Position numbers and translations under genes: made by a program
In this document: positions 33,928-42,553 of the stretch, piece by piece
Layout of the letters: the number at the start of each line of letters is the position of its first letter
Numbering within the stretch: the first letter of the stretch is position 1
The notes under the pieces: generated by a model
Databases searched by the model: none
Seen by the model: the letters and a program-made list of their open reading frames with translations, nothing else
Told to the model about the DNA's origin: nothing
Origin: Flavobacterium pisciphilum
Lineage (GTDB): Bacteria > Bacteroidota > Bacteroidia > Flavobacteriales > Flavobacteriaceae
Reading direction: 5' to 3'
Assembly: GCF_020905345.1 (NCBI RefSeq)
Contig: NZ_JAJJMO010000001.1
Coordinates: 434,001 to 498,000 of the forward strand
DNA: 64,000 nucleotides

Positions 33928-34842
33928 TCAACTGCATTTTGTCAACGGAATCTCCTTTTGTTTATTTTTAAAAAGATGGTGTGAATTAAAAACCAATACC
34001 GAAATAAAAATGATTCCGTATGATAAGATTTGTAACGCCCCTATTTGTTCATGAAAGACAAAAGTTGCCAACCCAAAAGCGATCATAGGATTAATATTCA
34101 ATAACATTCCTACTGTAGATGAGTTAAGACCTGTAAGGGCAAACAAATTCAGTAATAATGGGAAAATAGTAAAACCAAGAGCAATTATTTCAATACACAA
34201 ATAAAATTTGAATTCAGTCGGAACAGGTCCGCTGTATGCAGGGAAAAACGGCAATAAAAACAATGCAGATAAAGTGATGTGAAAAGTAAGCACTATAAAT
34301 TTATCAAAACCAACATTAACTCTCTGACTAACCAAATAGCTTGCATAAGTTAATCCAATTATAATGCTAAAAAACATATCCATGATATTAGCATACGACA
34401 AAAGCAAACATCCTGTAATGCTCAATCCTACTGATACCCATTGCGTTTTTGATAGTTTTTCATGCAAAATAAAATAAGCCAATAAGGTCGTTAGGATAGG
34501 ACAAACTAAATAAGCAAGTGACGTTGCTTTAACGCTCACATGATTCATCACATATATGAATGTAAACCAGTTAGCCGTTAAAAAGATGCTCCCTCCTATA
34601 TTTAACAAAATTGTTTTTCGTTTTTTATCAAGTGGTAATGCTTTAAAAGTTGCAACAGCTTCTTTTAGTTTTTTTCGTTTAAAAACAAAAGAGATTAATA
34701 GTAATAATATGCTACAACTAAAAACGCGATAGAACAAAATATCCAAAGACGCATAAGAATGTATTGGTTTTAATACCAAACTAAAGAATCCCCAAATTGT
34801 ATATGCAGTAATAGCTGCTAGGTAATATTTCGAATTCTTCAT
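33928..34842 (-). CDS. EamA family transporter, RarD-like
   Basis: Ten-helix drug/metabolite transporter of 304 residues with two EamA repeats (about 5-140 and 150-290). The N-terminal YLAAITAYTIWGFFSLVLKP and TANWFTFIYVMNHVSVKATS are characteristic of the RarD subgroup; the second repeat has GLNSSTVGMLLNINPMIAFG. Substrate unknown. Divergent from a MocR-type regulator, which may control it. It is convergent with the DoxX gene, leaving a 14-bp gap. Confidence 0.88.
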   Translation of the reverse strand: MKNSKYYLAAITAYTIWGFFSLVLKPIHSYASLDILFYRVFSCSILLLLISFVFKRKKLKEAVATFKALPLDKKRKTILLNIGGSIFLTANWFTFIYVMNHVSVKATSLAYLVCPILTTLLAYFILHEKLSKTQWVSVGLSITGCLLLSYANIMDMFFSIIIGLTYASYLVSQRVNVGFDKFIVLTFHITLSALFLLPFFPAYSGPVPTEFKFYLCIEIIALGFTIFPLLLNLFALTGLNSSTVGMLLNINPMIAFGLATFVFHEQIGALQILSYGIIFISVLVFNSHHLFKNKQKEIPLTKCS

Positions 34843-34897
34843 TGGATTTTTTATTTACATTTTGTAATACTGCAAATTTCTCAAAAATAAAATAGCA

Positions 34898-34909
34898 ATA
34901 CAGATACAG
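34898..34909. promoter_or_regulatory. Tandem ATACAG repeat in the rarD-mocR spacer
   Basis: ATACAG occurs twice head to tail at 34898-34903 and 34904-34909. MocR/PdxR regulators often use direct repeats, so this may be part of an operator. Confidence 0.3.
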
Positions 34910-34948
34910 TTTTATTAAATTGCAGCGCAACAGTTAATCATTTTAAAA

Positions 34949-36370
34949 ATGAAAAACACCAACTATCTATATTTACAATTTGCTGATCGAATAGAGAAAC
35001 AAATTAGATCTGGGCTCTTTAATGTGGGTGATAAACTTCCGTCCATAAGAGAAATATGTGCCGAAACCGGCTATAGTATGAGCACTGTAAGTAAGGCATA
35101 CTATGAAATGGAAAGCCGTTCGCTTATAGAATCCAGACCTCAATCTGGTTATTATGTGAGTAATATTTCTTCAAGAACAATACCTGAGCCTACACCCAGT
35201 AGCCCAATAATAAGTTGTGCTAATATTGAACGAGAAGATTTAATAGATCAAGTTTACGGCAGTATGATGGACAAAAATGTTACAGTACTTTCGTTAGGTT
35301 GTCCTTCAAACGACCTCTTGCCTATTGCTAAATTAAATAAAGGGATGGTGCAAGCCATGCGTCAATTTCCAAATAGCGCAACTGGTTATGATGAAGTACA
35401 AGGAAATCTCAATCTAAGGAAAGAAGTGGCAAGATGGTCCTTTACTTGGGGAGGTACAATAACCGAAGATGATGTAATTACCACTCCGGGTTGCATTGGG
35501 GCAATATCACATTGCTTAATGACACTAACAAAACCGGGAGATACCATTATTACCGAAAGCCCAATTTATTTTGGAATATTACAATTGGCAAAATCATTGG
35601 GATTGTACATAATGGAATTACCTACCAATATGACAACTGGTATTGAACTAGATGCGCTAAAAAAAGCACTTTCTAGTAAAAAAATAGCGCTTTGCCTCGT
35701 AATGAGTAATTTTAGCAATCCATCGGGAAGCATGATGCCTGTTGAGCACAAAAAAGAAGTTGTTCGATTAATAGAACATTATAACGTTCCTCTTATTGAA
35801 GATGATATTTATGGCGATTTATACTTTGGTTCAAGCAGACCCACTAATTGTAAAACGTATGATGAGAGTGGCATTGTACTTTGTTGCAACTCCGTTTCCA
35901 AATCACTAGCTCCGGGATATCGTGTGGGCTGGGTTATGCCGGGGAAATTTAAAAAAGAAATATTACGTACCAAACTGTACCACACTATCTCCTGTCCTAC
36001 TATTACCCACGAAGTAGTTGCAGATTTTCTTAAAAATGGCAGATACGAAAATCATCTTAGAAAAATACGTCAAACGCTACATCACAACAGTATTAATTAC
36101 ATCAATACCATTCTAGAATCTTTTCCTGCTGGAACAAAAGTTAGTCAGCCACAAGGAGGTTTTTTTCTTTGGTTGGAATTGGATAAAAAAATCGACACAG
36201 CTGTATTTTATCAGCTAGCGATGAAGCATAATATTAGTATTGCACCAGGGCGAATTTTTACATTTCAAGACCAATTTTGTAATTGTATGCGCTTAAGTTA
36301 TGGATTGCCTTGGAGCAACGAACTACGCCAATCTATACAAACATTGGGCATGCTAGTAGGTAAAATGTAA
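34949..36370 (+). CDS. MocR/PdxR family regulator (GntR HTH fused to aminotransferase)
   Basis: Regulator of 473 residues. An N-terminal GntR winged helix (about 8-75: IEKQIRSGLFNVGDKLPSIR, ETGYSMSTVSKAYYEME) is joined to a fold-type I aminotransferase domain (about 100-470). The PLP lysine is in CNSVSKSLAPGYRVGW, and the motif NFSNPSGSMMP is the usual N-P pair. These proteins sense PLP or aminated ligands and control amino-acid or vitamin B6 genes or exporters. The divergent RarD-like transporter, 106 bp away, is the natural target. Confidence 0.93.
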   Translation: MKNTNYLYLQFADRIEKQIRSGLFNVGDKLPSIREICAETGYSMSTVSKAYYEMESRSLIESRPQSGYYVSNISSRTIPEPTPSSPIISCANIEREDLIDQVYGSMMDKNVTVLSLGCPSNDLLPIAKLNKGMVQAMRQFPNSATGYDEVQGNLNLRKEVARWSFTWGGTITEDDVITTPGCIGAISHCLMTLTKPGDTIITESPIYFGILQLAKSLGLYIMELPTNMTTGIELDALKKALSSKKIALCLVMSNFSNPSGSMMPVEHKKEVVRLIEHYNVPLIEDDIYGDLYFGSSRPTNCKTYDESGIVLCCNSVSKSLAPGYRVGWVMPGKFKKEILRTKLYHTISCPTITHEVVADFLKNGRYENHLRKIRQTLHHNSINYINTILESFPAGTKVSQPQGGFFLWLELDKKIDTAVFYQLAMKHNISIAPGRIFTFQDQFCNCMRLSYGLPWSNELRQSIQTLGMLVGKM

Positions 36371-36480
36371 CTCGTGAACCCAACTGAAGTATATAAAACT
36401 TTTATTTATTTTAGTTACTCTGTGGTTTTATAAAACATACAACCCCAAAACTTTAGTCAAAATAAAATTTATTTTTTCAC

Positions 36481-36510
36481 ATACCGATTGGTATTTGTTT
36501 ATTATATTTG
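36481..36510 (+). promoter_or_regulatory. TetR operator and -7 box upstream of the tetR gene at 36543
   Basis: ATACC-GATT-GGTAT (36481-36494) is an inverted repeat with 5-bp arms. Ten bases downstream, TATATTTG at 36503-36510 matches TAnnTTTG. The same operator recurs at 37143-37156. Confidence 0.75.
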
Positions 36511-36542
36511 TTATCTAACTTATTCAAAAATCGAAAAGAGCT

Positions 36543-37124
36543 ATGAATACTTCTGAGTTTATTTTAGATAAAGTTGCCCCTATTTTTAACAAACAAGGTT
36601 ATATCGGTACGAGTTTATCAGATATTACAAATGCAACAGGCCTTACCAAAGGGGCTATTTATTGCAATTTTTCTAATAAAGAAGATCTAGCATTAAAGTC
36701 TTTTCAACTCAATGTGAGTGTAGCTATAATACCGCTCTTTAAATTAATTGCTGCTACAGAAGGCAGTATAAACAAACTACGCGCAATAACTAATTACCAT
36801 CGTACTTATTATGATTTGGTAAAAGACAGAGGCGGCTGCCCGATGCTAAGAGTTGGTGTTGACACCAAATTTGTCAATCCGTTATTATTTAAATCAGCCG
36901 AAAAACTATCGCAAAAGTTTATTACTGGATTAATCGACATCTTAAAAGAAGGAATTGACTCTGGTGAAATCAAACCAGATATAGATATAAATAAATATGC
37001 CCAAATAATTTTGTCGCTAATCGAAGGCAGTTCACTCTTGGCTTTCACCCATAATGATGAAACCTACATGAGCAATGCAATGGATTGTGTTGATGAAATG
37101 ATAATAAAAACTATAAAGAAGTAA
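36543..37124 (+). CDS. TetR/AcrR family regulator
   Basis: Repressor of 193 residues with the TetR HTH at about 5-50 (KQGYIGTSLSDITNATGLTK, GAIYCNFSNKEDLALKSF) and the C-terminal part carrying the TetR_C_6-like pattern KDRGGCPMLRVGVDT. An ATACC/GGTAT palindrome precedes this gene and a second lies between it and the thioesterase gene, so it most likely represses both. Given the neighbours (thioesterase, acyl-CoA dehydrogenase) the ligand may be an acyl compound. Confidence 0.92.
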   Translation: MNTSEFILDKVAPIFNKQGYIGTSLSDITNATGLTKGAIYCNFSNKEDLALKSFQLNVSVAIIPLFKLIAATEGSINKLRAITNYHRTYYDLVKDRGGCPMLRVGVDTKFVNPLLFKSAEKLSQKFITGLIDILKEGIDSGEIKPDIDINKYAQIILSLIEGSSLLAFTHNDETYMSNAMDCVDEMIIKTIKK

Positions 37125-37142
37125 AAAAATTTAACTCTCTAT

Positions 37143-37156
37143 ATACCAATTGGTAT
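37143..37156 (+). promoter_or_regulatory. Second ATACC/GGTAT operator, upstream of the thioesterase
   Basis: ATACCAATTGGTAT is a perfect 14-bp palindrome, differing by one base (G to A in the centre) from the site at 36481-36494. It is 20 bp before the thioesterase ATG. Confidence 0.75.
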
Positions 37157-37176
37157 GTGGTGTAATTTAACAACAA

Positions 37177-37662
37177 ATGGAAAAAGTATTAAAGACAAAA
37201 ACAAAAATCAGATTTCAAGATTGTGACCCATTCAATCATTTAAACAATGCTAAATATTTAGAGTACTTTATTAATACTCGTGAAGATCAAATTGCAGAGC
37301 ATTATGACCTAGACATATTTAAACTCATGAAAACATCAGCACTAAGTTGGGTTGTTGCATCAAACCAAATAAGCTACATGAGACCAGCATTTACAATGGA
37401 AACGGTTCTAATCGAATCCCAATTAATTCAATACACAGATAATGTACTGCTAGTTGAGATGAAAATGTGGAACGAAGACGAAACGGAATTAAAAGCTGTA
37501 CTATGGATTAAGTTTATCCACTATAGTTTTCAGACAAAAAAAGTAGCCAATCATTCTGATGATTTAATGCAATTATTTCAAGCTGTACTAGTTCCTGTTG
37601 AGCAAACTATTTTTGAAAATCGCTATATGGAAATCATAAAAAGATTAAAAGAAACAGCATAA
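37177..37662 (+). CDS. Acyl-CoA thioesterase (hotdog fold, 4HBT type)
   Basis: Thioester hydrolase of 161 residues. The 4HBT signature is clear: TKIRFQDCDPFNHLNNAKYL, with the catalytic-type Asp in the position of the family D, then EYFINTREDQI. The remainder is the beta-sheet of the hotdog fold (VLIESQLIQYTDNVLLVEMK). The gene sits directly behind its probable TetR repressor and ends in a strong terminator. Substrate chain length cannot be told. Confidence 0.88.
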   Translation: MEKVLKTKTKIRFQDCDPFNHLNNAKYLEYFINTREDQIAEHYDLDIFKLMKTSALSWVVASNQISYMRPAFTMETVLIESQLIQYTDNVLLVEMKMWNEDETELKAVLWIKFIHYSFQTKKVANHSDDLMQLFQAVLVPVEQTIFENRYMEIIKRLKETA

Positions 37663-37674
37663 ACTGCTCTATTT

Positions 37675-37729
37675 AAACCACTAAGAGAGTAAGGTAAAGA
37701 CTTAACTCTTCCTACTCTCTTAGTGGTTT
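37675..37729 (+). terminator. Rho-independent terminator after the thioesterase gene
   Basis: AAACCACTAAGAGAGTA (37675-37691) pairs perfectly with 37713-37729 around a 21-nt loop and is followed by CTTGTTTTT. Confidence 0.88.
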
Positions 37730-37767
37730 CTTGTTTTTAAAATATTATTACTTGCGTAACTTCTTCT

Positions 37768-37803
37768 AATTCCTAAATCTGCTAAATCTGCGTGCGAAAA
37801 CCT
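37768..37803. repeat. Dispersed CTAAATCTGCTAAATCTGCG element
   Basis: The string CTAAATCTGCTAAATCTGCG at about 37772 is also found inside both tandem copies in the 25.4-25.6 kb spacer. It lies in non-coding sequence between a terminator and the next convergent gene. Confidence 0.6.
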
Positions 37804-37923
37804 TAAACTTGTTATTCTGGATAAAGAAGAATCACATATCAAATTTGATTGTAATATCTACACCGCTTATATAATTCTTCGCTCTTCTAAATGAGAAAAA
37901 TGAGAAAATAAAATAATTCAGTA

Positions 37924-40182
37924 TTATTTTAAAATTGGTGCTGCTAGGCAACTTTCAGGAATATCAAATGCATTTACCAATGCCACTGCATCTGGTCTTA
38001 TATCCCAACATAACTGATTAACCATTTTACGAATCGCTTTTGTTTTTACAGCTTCCATATATCCATCTTCAAGATACCAACCTTTGTTTTTCTCAATTTG
38101 TGCTAGCGCATACAATTGACATAATTTTGATAAAACATCTTTAACATTTTGGTCTTCAACACCCGCAATAGCAACTTGAAATTGCTCTAAAACAATTCGT
38201 TCAAGATAGGCTTGAGCAACATCAATCATTTGATGTTGAACCACGTTAAACGCATCATAAGGCTCTAATCCGCTATCAATAAGTTTTTTTATACGCTTTG
38301 CAGCAGATGCCAATGTTGTTTTTTCTCTGTGCTGAAATGCTAGCAAATGAAACTCATTGTCAAGTAAATGAGCATCATCTGTTTTACGAGTTGCAATTGG
38401 GTTTTTCTCAGAAATTACAGTTTTGGCATTTTCATAAACATAATTAATGATTCCCACTGCTCCCATTTCGCCAAATGATTTTCTAAATTCAGATAAGCGA
38501 TTTTTGGCTACCAACTGCATCAATACCGTATTATCTCCTTCAAAAGTGGTATATATTTCGGTATCATTTTTTAAGGCGTCAATTCTGTTTTCAGATAAAT
38601 ATCCTTTACCGCCACAAGCTTCACGGCATTCTTGTAAAATATCTCTTGTGCTCCAAGTCGAATACGATTTCATTCCAGCAGCAAGTGCTTCGATTTCCTG
38701 CATTTCAGATTCTTCCTTATTTAAGAAACGACTCGTAAGGTATTGCAAAGCAAAATGTACAGCATAGGTTTTTGCTAGTTGCGGAATCAATCGGCGTTGG
38801 TGCATACGATAATTCAAAATAGGAACTTCCGATCCTCCTTCTGGGCCAAATTGTCTGCGTTGATCGCTGTATCTAATTGTTATTGCTAATCCTGATTTGG
38901 CTGCTGCCAATGCTGAACGAGGAATCCCAATTCGACCACCTACCAAAGTTCCAAGCATGGTAAAAAATCGTCGGTTGTCACTCGGAATTGGACTCTCAAA
39001 TTCACCTTTCTCATTTACAGAAGCAAATCTGTCTAACATATTTTCTTTAGAGATAACAACATTATCAAAGCTAATAGTACCGTTATCCACACCATTTAAC
39101 CCCATTTTATGCCCGCAATCGCCAATAGTAACTCCTTTTATGGTATGACCAGTTGCATCCCTTAAAGGCACTATAAATGCATTCACACCATAGTCAACAT
39201 CATTGATTATTAGTTTTGCAAATACAGTTGCCATTTGTCCATGTACAGCTGCGTTACCAATATATTCTTTTTGTGCATTCGCATTCGGAGTATGAATAGT
39301 AAATGTCTGGTTTTCGTGGTTGTATGTTGCTGTCGTTTCAAGCCCTTTAACATTCGAACCATGATGCGTTTCAGTCATAGCAAAACAACCAGGTAGTTTT
39401 AATGAGCCTATATCTTTTAAATACTTACTATAGTGTTTTTCTGTTCCCAATGATTGTACACTCATTCCCCAAAGTCCAAATTGTACACCAAATTTTATCA
39501 CCAAACTTAAATCATGATAGCTAAGCGTTTCCATAATAGCAAAATAATCGGCTATATTTTCTCCTCCGCCGTATTGCTTCGGATATGCCATATTACCTAA
39601 ATTTTCATTGGCAAGGATTTTACACCATTCGTATACTTTTGCTCGATATACATTAATATCTGTAGAAGTTTCATATGCAAATTCAGGTTTACTGATAACC
39701 GATTTTACTCTTTTTATAATTGAAGCTTGTTCTCCATCTAAAATCTCAGTTAATTTATAGGTATCAAAACTACTCTCGGTTTTATAATTTGAAGTAAATG
39801 AAGTTGCTGTTTTTTTGAAAGCACCAATGGCCTCTTGACCAAAAACCCCAAGGTCGTTTTCAAGTTTTGTAAAAGCAGGCTCTAATTCTTTAAGACTCTG
39901 ATCATCTCCCGAAAGAGCCACAACAATATCAAATATTGACTTAACCGACTCTTTATCTTGAATACTTTTCTCAATATCAAGTTTCCAATTTGTGAGTTGC
40001 TCTCTTGATGGCGGTACTGAAATATCAATTTTAGAAAGTAAAACGTCTTGGTCTTCTTTTGTAAGCCAGTTTTGTGATCGAATAAACTCTTGTAATGTAA
40101 TGAACTCCTTTTGGGTTAAAAGATCATCCGACCAAACAAGATAAAAAAGAGGTATAAAGGATTTGAGTCTTGAATTTTCCAT
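37924..40182 (-). CDS. Acyl-CoA dehydrogenase with extended N- and C-terminal domains
   Basis: FAD enzyme of 752 residues, likely for the first step of fatty-acid beta-oxidation. The start is the ATG at 40182 (MENSRLKSFIPLFYLVW); the 21 codons upstream begin with a non-ATG codon. The catalytic core is at about 180-600: YPKQYGGGENIADYFAIMET, CFAMTETHHGSNVKGLETTA (flavin/substrate), ENMLDRFASVNEKGEF and CREACGGKGYLSENR near the catalytic base region. Twice the length of classic acyl-CoA dehydrogenases, with a roughly 150-residue helical domain on each side, as in some acyl-CoA oxidase-like members. It may belong to the fatty-acid set around 36.5-41.7 kb. Confidence 0.9.
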   Translation of the reverse strand: MENSRLKSFIPLFYLVWSDDLLTQKEFITLQEFIRSQNWLTKEDQDVLLSKIDISVPPSREQLTNWKLDIEKSIQDKESVKSIFDIVVALSGDDQSLKELEPAFTKLENDLGVFGQEAIGAFKKTATSFTSNYKTESSFDTYKLTEILDGEQASIIKRVKSVISKPEFAYETSTDINVYRAKVYEWCKILANENLGNMAYPKQYGGGENIADYFAIMETLSYHDLSLVIKFGVQFGLWGMSVQSLGTEKHYSKYLKDIGSLKLPGCFAMTETHHGSNVKGLETTATYNHENQTFTIHTPNANAQKEYIGNAAVHGQMATVFAKLIINDVDYGVNAFIVPLRDATGHTIKGVTIGDCGHKMGLNGVDNGTISFDNVVISKENMLDRFASVNEKGEFESPIPSDNRRFFTMLGTLVGGRIGIPRSALAAAKSGLAITIRYSDQRRQFGPEGGSEVPILNYRMHQRRLIPQLAKTYAVHFALQYLTSRFLNKEESEMQEIEALAAGMKSYSTWSTRDILQECREACGGKGYLSENRIDALKNDTEIYTTFEGDNTVLMQLVAKNRLSEFRKSFGEMGAVGIINYVYENAKTVISEKNPIATRKTDDAHLLDNEFHLLAFQHREKTTLASAAKRIKKLIDSGLEPYDAFNVVQHQMIDVAQAYLERIVLEQFQVAIAGVEDQNVKDVLSKLCQLYALAQIEKNKGWYLEDGYMEAVKTKAIRKMVNQLCWDIRPDAVALVNAFDIPESCLAAPILK

Positions 40183-40290
40183 AGTAAACTTAAATTTTAA
40201 CTTTCCATAAATTAATGAATTTAAACAACCAAAGTGCGTTAACAATGTCTTAATTAATTTAAAAAAGAGCTCTTATGTTAACTATTCCAT

Positions 40291-41076
40291 CTAATTTACC
40301 TTGCTATTCATCATTCCGCTAACAATAGTAATCATAGTTTTTCTAGGTAATAATCTCGGTAAAAATGATTGCAGATAATTCATAGCACCTACAATTTTAA
40401 AGCTTTTATCTCTTAATAATGCTGAAATTCCTTGTTTAACAACTGTTTCTGGAGTATCAGCTGCCATCCCCTTAGTATTCGCTTTTGCAACCAATTGAAA
40501 ACCTGTAGTAGTGTTTCCAGGACAAAGCGCTACAATGGTAACTCCTCGTTTAGAATATTCACCATACAATGCTTCAGAAAAATTTAATACAAATGATTTA
40601 CTTGCGCAATATGTTGCAACGTAAGGACATGGTTGTAAAGCTCCTGTAGAAGCAACATTTATAATTCCACAATCCCCTTTTTGCAACATCTCAGGCAGCA
40701 CTAAATGACATAATTTCACAAGTGCATTAATGTTTATTTCAATCATTTTATCGTAACCTTCTATACTTTCATCTAGAAAATTAACCCACTTACCAAATCC
40801 TGCATTGTTTACCAATAAATCAACCGACAATCCAGCTTGTTTAATTTGATTGTAAAGCTTCTGTGGAGTATCTTTTTGTAAAAAATCACCGGTGAATACT
40901 GCAACTTTTACATTGTATTCATTTGTAATTTTGTTGGCTATAATTTGTAATTTTTCTTCTGATCGAGCTGTTATTATAAGATTTGCTCCTTGCTTTGCTA
41001 ATTCATAAGCAAATGCTTCGCCAATACCAGATGATGCTCCGGTAATAAGTACTGTTTTATTTTTTACTGTTTTCAT
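40291..41076 (-). CDS. Short-chain dehydrogenase/reductase (SDR)
   Basis: NAD(P)-dependent oxidoreductase of 261 residues. Start at the ATG at 41076 (MKTVKNKTVLITGASSGIGE). The cofactor motif TGASSGIG, NNAG (LLVNNAGFGKWVNF), the catalytic Ser (NVASTGALQPC) and the Tyr-x3-Lys motif YCASK are all present. Likely a classical SDR acting on lipid-like ketones or alcohols (closest in style to DltE/YqjQ-type). It is followed 108 bp later by the acyl-CoA dehydrogenase gene on the same strand. Confidence 0.92.
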   Translation of the reverse strand: MKTVKNKTVLITGASSGIGEAFAYELAKQGANLIITARSEEKLQIIANKITNEYNVKVAVFTGDFLQKDTPQKLYNQIKQAGLSVDLLVNNAGFGKWVNFLDESIEGYDKMIEININALVKLCHLVLPEMLQKGDCGIINVASTGALQPCPYVATYCASKSFVLNFSEALYGEYSKRGVTIVALCPGNTTTGFQLVAKANTKGMAADTPETVVKQGISALLRDKSFKIVGAMNYLQSFLPRLLPRKTMITIVSGMMNSKVN

Positions 41077-41137
41077 TTCTTTATTTATTATCTGATACAA
41101 AATTCAGTAATAGTCAAAGAAATCTACTTGATGTATG

Positions 41138-41710
41138 TTAGGAAATTATTTGTTTTCTAATTCGGCTTAAACTTTCTGGTTTAATACCTATAAAAGACGC
41201 TATATATTGTAATGGTACATTTTGAATCATCGCTGGATTCTCTTTTAATATTTTCAGATACCGCTGTTCTGCCGATAAAGCAATAATTTCATTGGTTCTT
41301 TGTTCATTATAAACCAAAGATTTTTCATAAATAATTCTGGCAAAATCTGCCCACTTTTGGCTTTTATGACATAATACATCAAAGTTCTTTTTTGTAATTC
41401 GCAATACTTCGCATGCAGTCACACACTCAATATTATCTACCGCAGGAGTACCTGTAACAAAACTATTAAAAGAAGTAATAAATCCCGAAGGGCAATTAAT
41501 ATGTGTAGTAATTTGATCCCCATTCTGGTTGTAAAAAACTCTAATAAAACCCAAATTAATAAAATATAAGTACTGAGCTACTTTATTTTCATTTTCTAAT
41601 ATTTTTCCTTTACTATAACTTACAGGCTCAAAAAAACTTTCGACCAATATAACATCCGATTCATCAATAGCAATAATTCCTGCTATAAGCTCAAGTAATT
41701 TCGTATACAT
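41138..41710 (-). CDS. Crp/Fnr family regulator
   Basis: Regulator of 190 residues: an N-terminal cyclic-nucleotide-type beta barrel (about 20-110, SYSKGKILENENKVAQYLYF and GDQITTHINCPSGFIT) and a short C-terminal HTH (VPLQYIASFIGIKPESLSRI). No FNR-type cysteine cluster. This shape is common among flavobacterial Crp-like proteins with unknown ligands. It lies 61 bp upstream of the SDR gene, on the same strand, and may control the SDR-dehydrogenase genes. Confidence 0.92.
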   Translation of the reverse strand: MYTKLLELIAGIIAIDESDVILVESFFEPVSYSKGKILENENKVAQYLYFINLGFIRVFYNQNGDQITTHINCPSGFITSFNSFVTGTPAVDNIECVTACEVLRITKKNFDVLCHKSQKWADFARIIYEKSLVYNEQRTNEIIALSAEQRYLKILKENPAMIQNVPLQYIASFIGIKPESLSRIRKQIIS

Positions 41711-41831
41711 AAATTATTTTATTAAAACTGCTGGCTGTAATTATTTTTAACACAGGCCTAACACTACAAAGCTACAAACTCTTTCTGAGTAAAAAGAGTA
41801 TACCATCAAGCAAGAAAAAAGTTTTGGCTAA

Positions 41832-41948
41832 AAGCCAAACAAAGAATTGAATGAGGGAATGGAATTTGAAATAACAGAAGGACCAAAAACCGTTGGCCAT
41901 GGAAAAATAATTCAAATTATAAATTCTAATCTCAAAAATAAAATTTAA
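41832..41948 (+). pseudogene. Fragment of an EF-Tu-like beta-barrel protein
   Basis: In one frame from a stop at 41829 to the stop at 41948 the sequence reads KPNKELNEGMEFEITEGPKT, then VGHGKIIQII and a short tail. This is the pattern of the C-terminal strands of EF-Tu domain 3-like proteins (LxEGxxFxIxEGxxTVGxGxIxxI), which flavobacteria also carry as free-standing proteins of about 100-110 residues. Here only about 35 residues remain and nothing upstream continues the frame, so it is probably a gene remnant. The internal ATG at 41859 leaves a possible 29-residue peptide. Confidence 0.5.
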
Positions 41949-41987
41949 TTTTAGTTTATCAAAAATTAACTAAAAAACCATCATTTT

Positions 41988-42218
41988 ATGTCATTTCAAG
42001 CATATTTAAAAACTATTAAAGAAAAAACGGGCAACGGTCCAGCCGAGTTTAGAGCCTTGGCAGAACAAAAAGGATTCACATCAAGCGGAAAACTTACACC
42101 CACAACAAAAGCTGGCGATATTACAAATTGGCTTAAAGAAGATTTTGAATTAGGTCAAGGACACGGAATGGCAATCTATGCCCTGCTTAAAGGAATCAAA
42201 GACGAAAATAGTAAGTAG
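41988..42218 (+). CDS. DUF4287 family small protein
   Basis: Cytoplasmic protein of 76 residues. MSFQAYLKTIKEKTGNGPAE is the standard DUF4287 beginning, followed by LAEQKGFTSSGKLTPTTKAG, DITNWLKEDFELGQGHGMAI and YALLKG; all match the family. Function unknown; in other bacteria the domain is found alone or with DUF5655. It stands alone and is followed by a repeat-filled spacer. Confidence 0.88.
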   Translation: MSFQAYLKTIKEKTGNGPAEFRALAEQKGFTSSGKLTPTTKAGDITNWLKEDFELGQGHGMAIYALLKGIKDENSK

Positions 42219-42553
42219 CGGGTCAAAGTTGCAAAGGTTCTGAGGCTCTGAGGTGCTAAGGCACTAAGGTCCAAAGTTGCAAAGGCTCAAAGCAGCAAAG
42301 GTTCTCTCCCCAATCTTGTCATTCCGAGGAACGAGGAATCTCATCAAGTGGCTTGAGTGTAACGGAGGAACAAAGGCTTTTTTAAGGCTCTGAGGTACTA
42401 AGGCACTAAGGTTCTAAGTTGCAAAGGGACAAAGTTGCAAAGGTTCTGAGGCTCTAAGGTTCTAAGAAAAGTGAAAACTATCATCACAACTGCAAACCGT
42501 CACTGCAAACTGAGACTGAAAACTGTCACTGAAAACTGAGACTGCAAAACTTA
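42219..42553. repeat. Repeat-filled spacer with three repeat types
   Basis: This 335-bp spacer contains (i) tandem units around AAGGTTCTGAGGCTCTGAGG and CTAAGGCACTAAGG (42235-42300 and 42375-42465), (ii) GTCATTCCGAGGAACGAGGA in the middle (about 42319), and (iii) a reverse-oriented CAGT-type array (42480-42549, units such as ACTGCAAACTGAGACTGAAA). No reading frame. Type (i) units also appear at 48466-48515. Confidence 0.8.

Noticed and set aside
42235..42465. Transposon or IS remnant in the repeat island
   Set aside because: No transposase frame, terminal inverted repeats or target duplication were seen.
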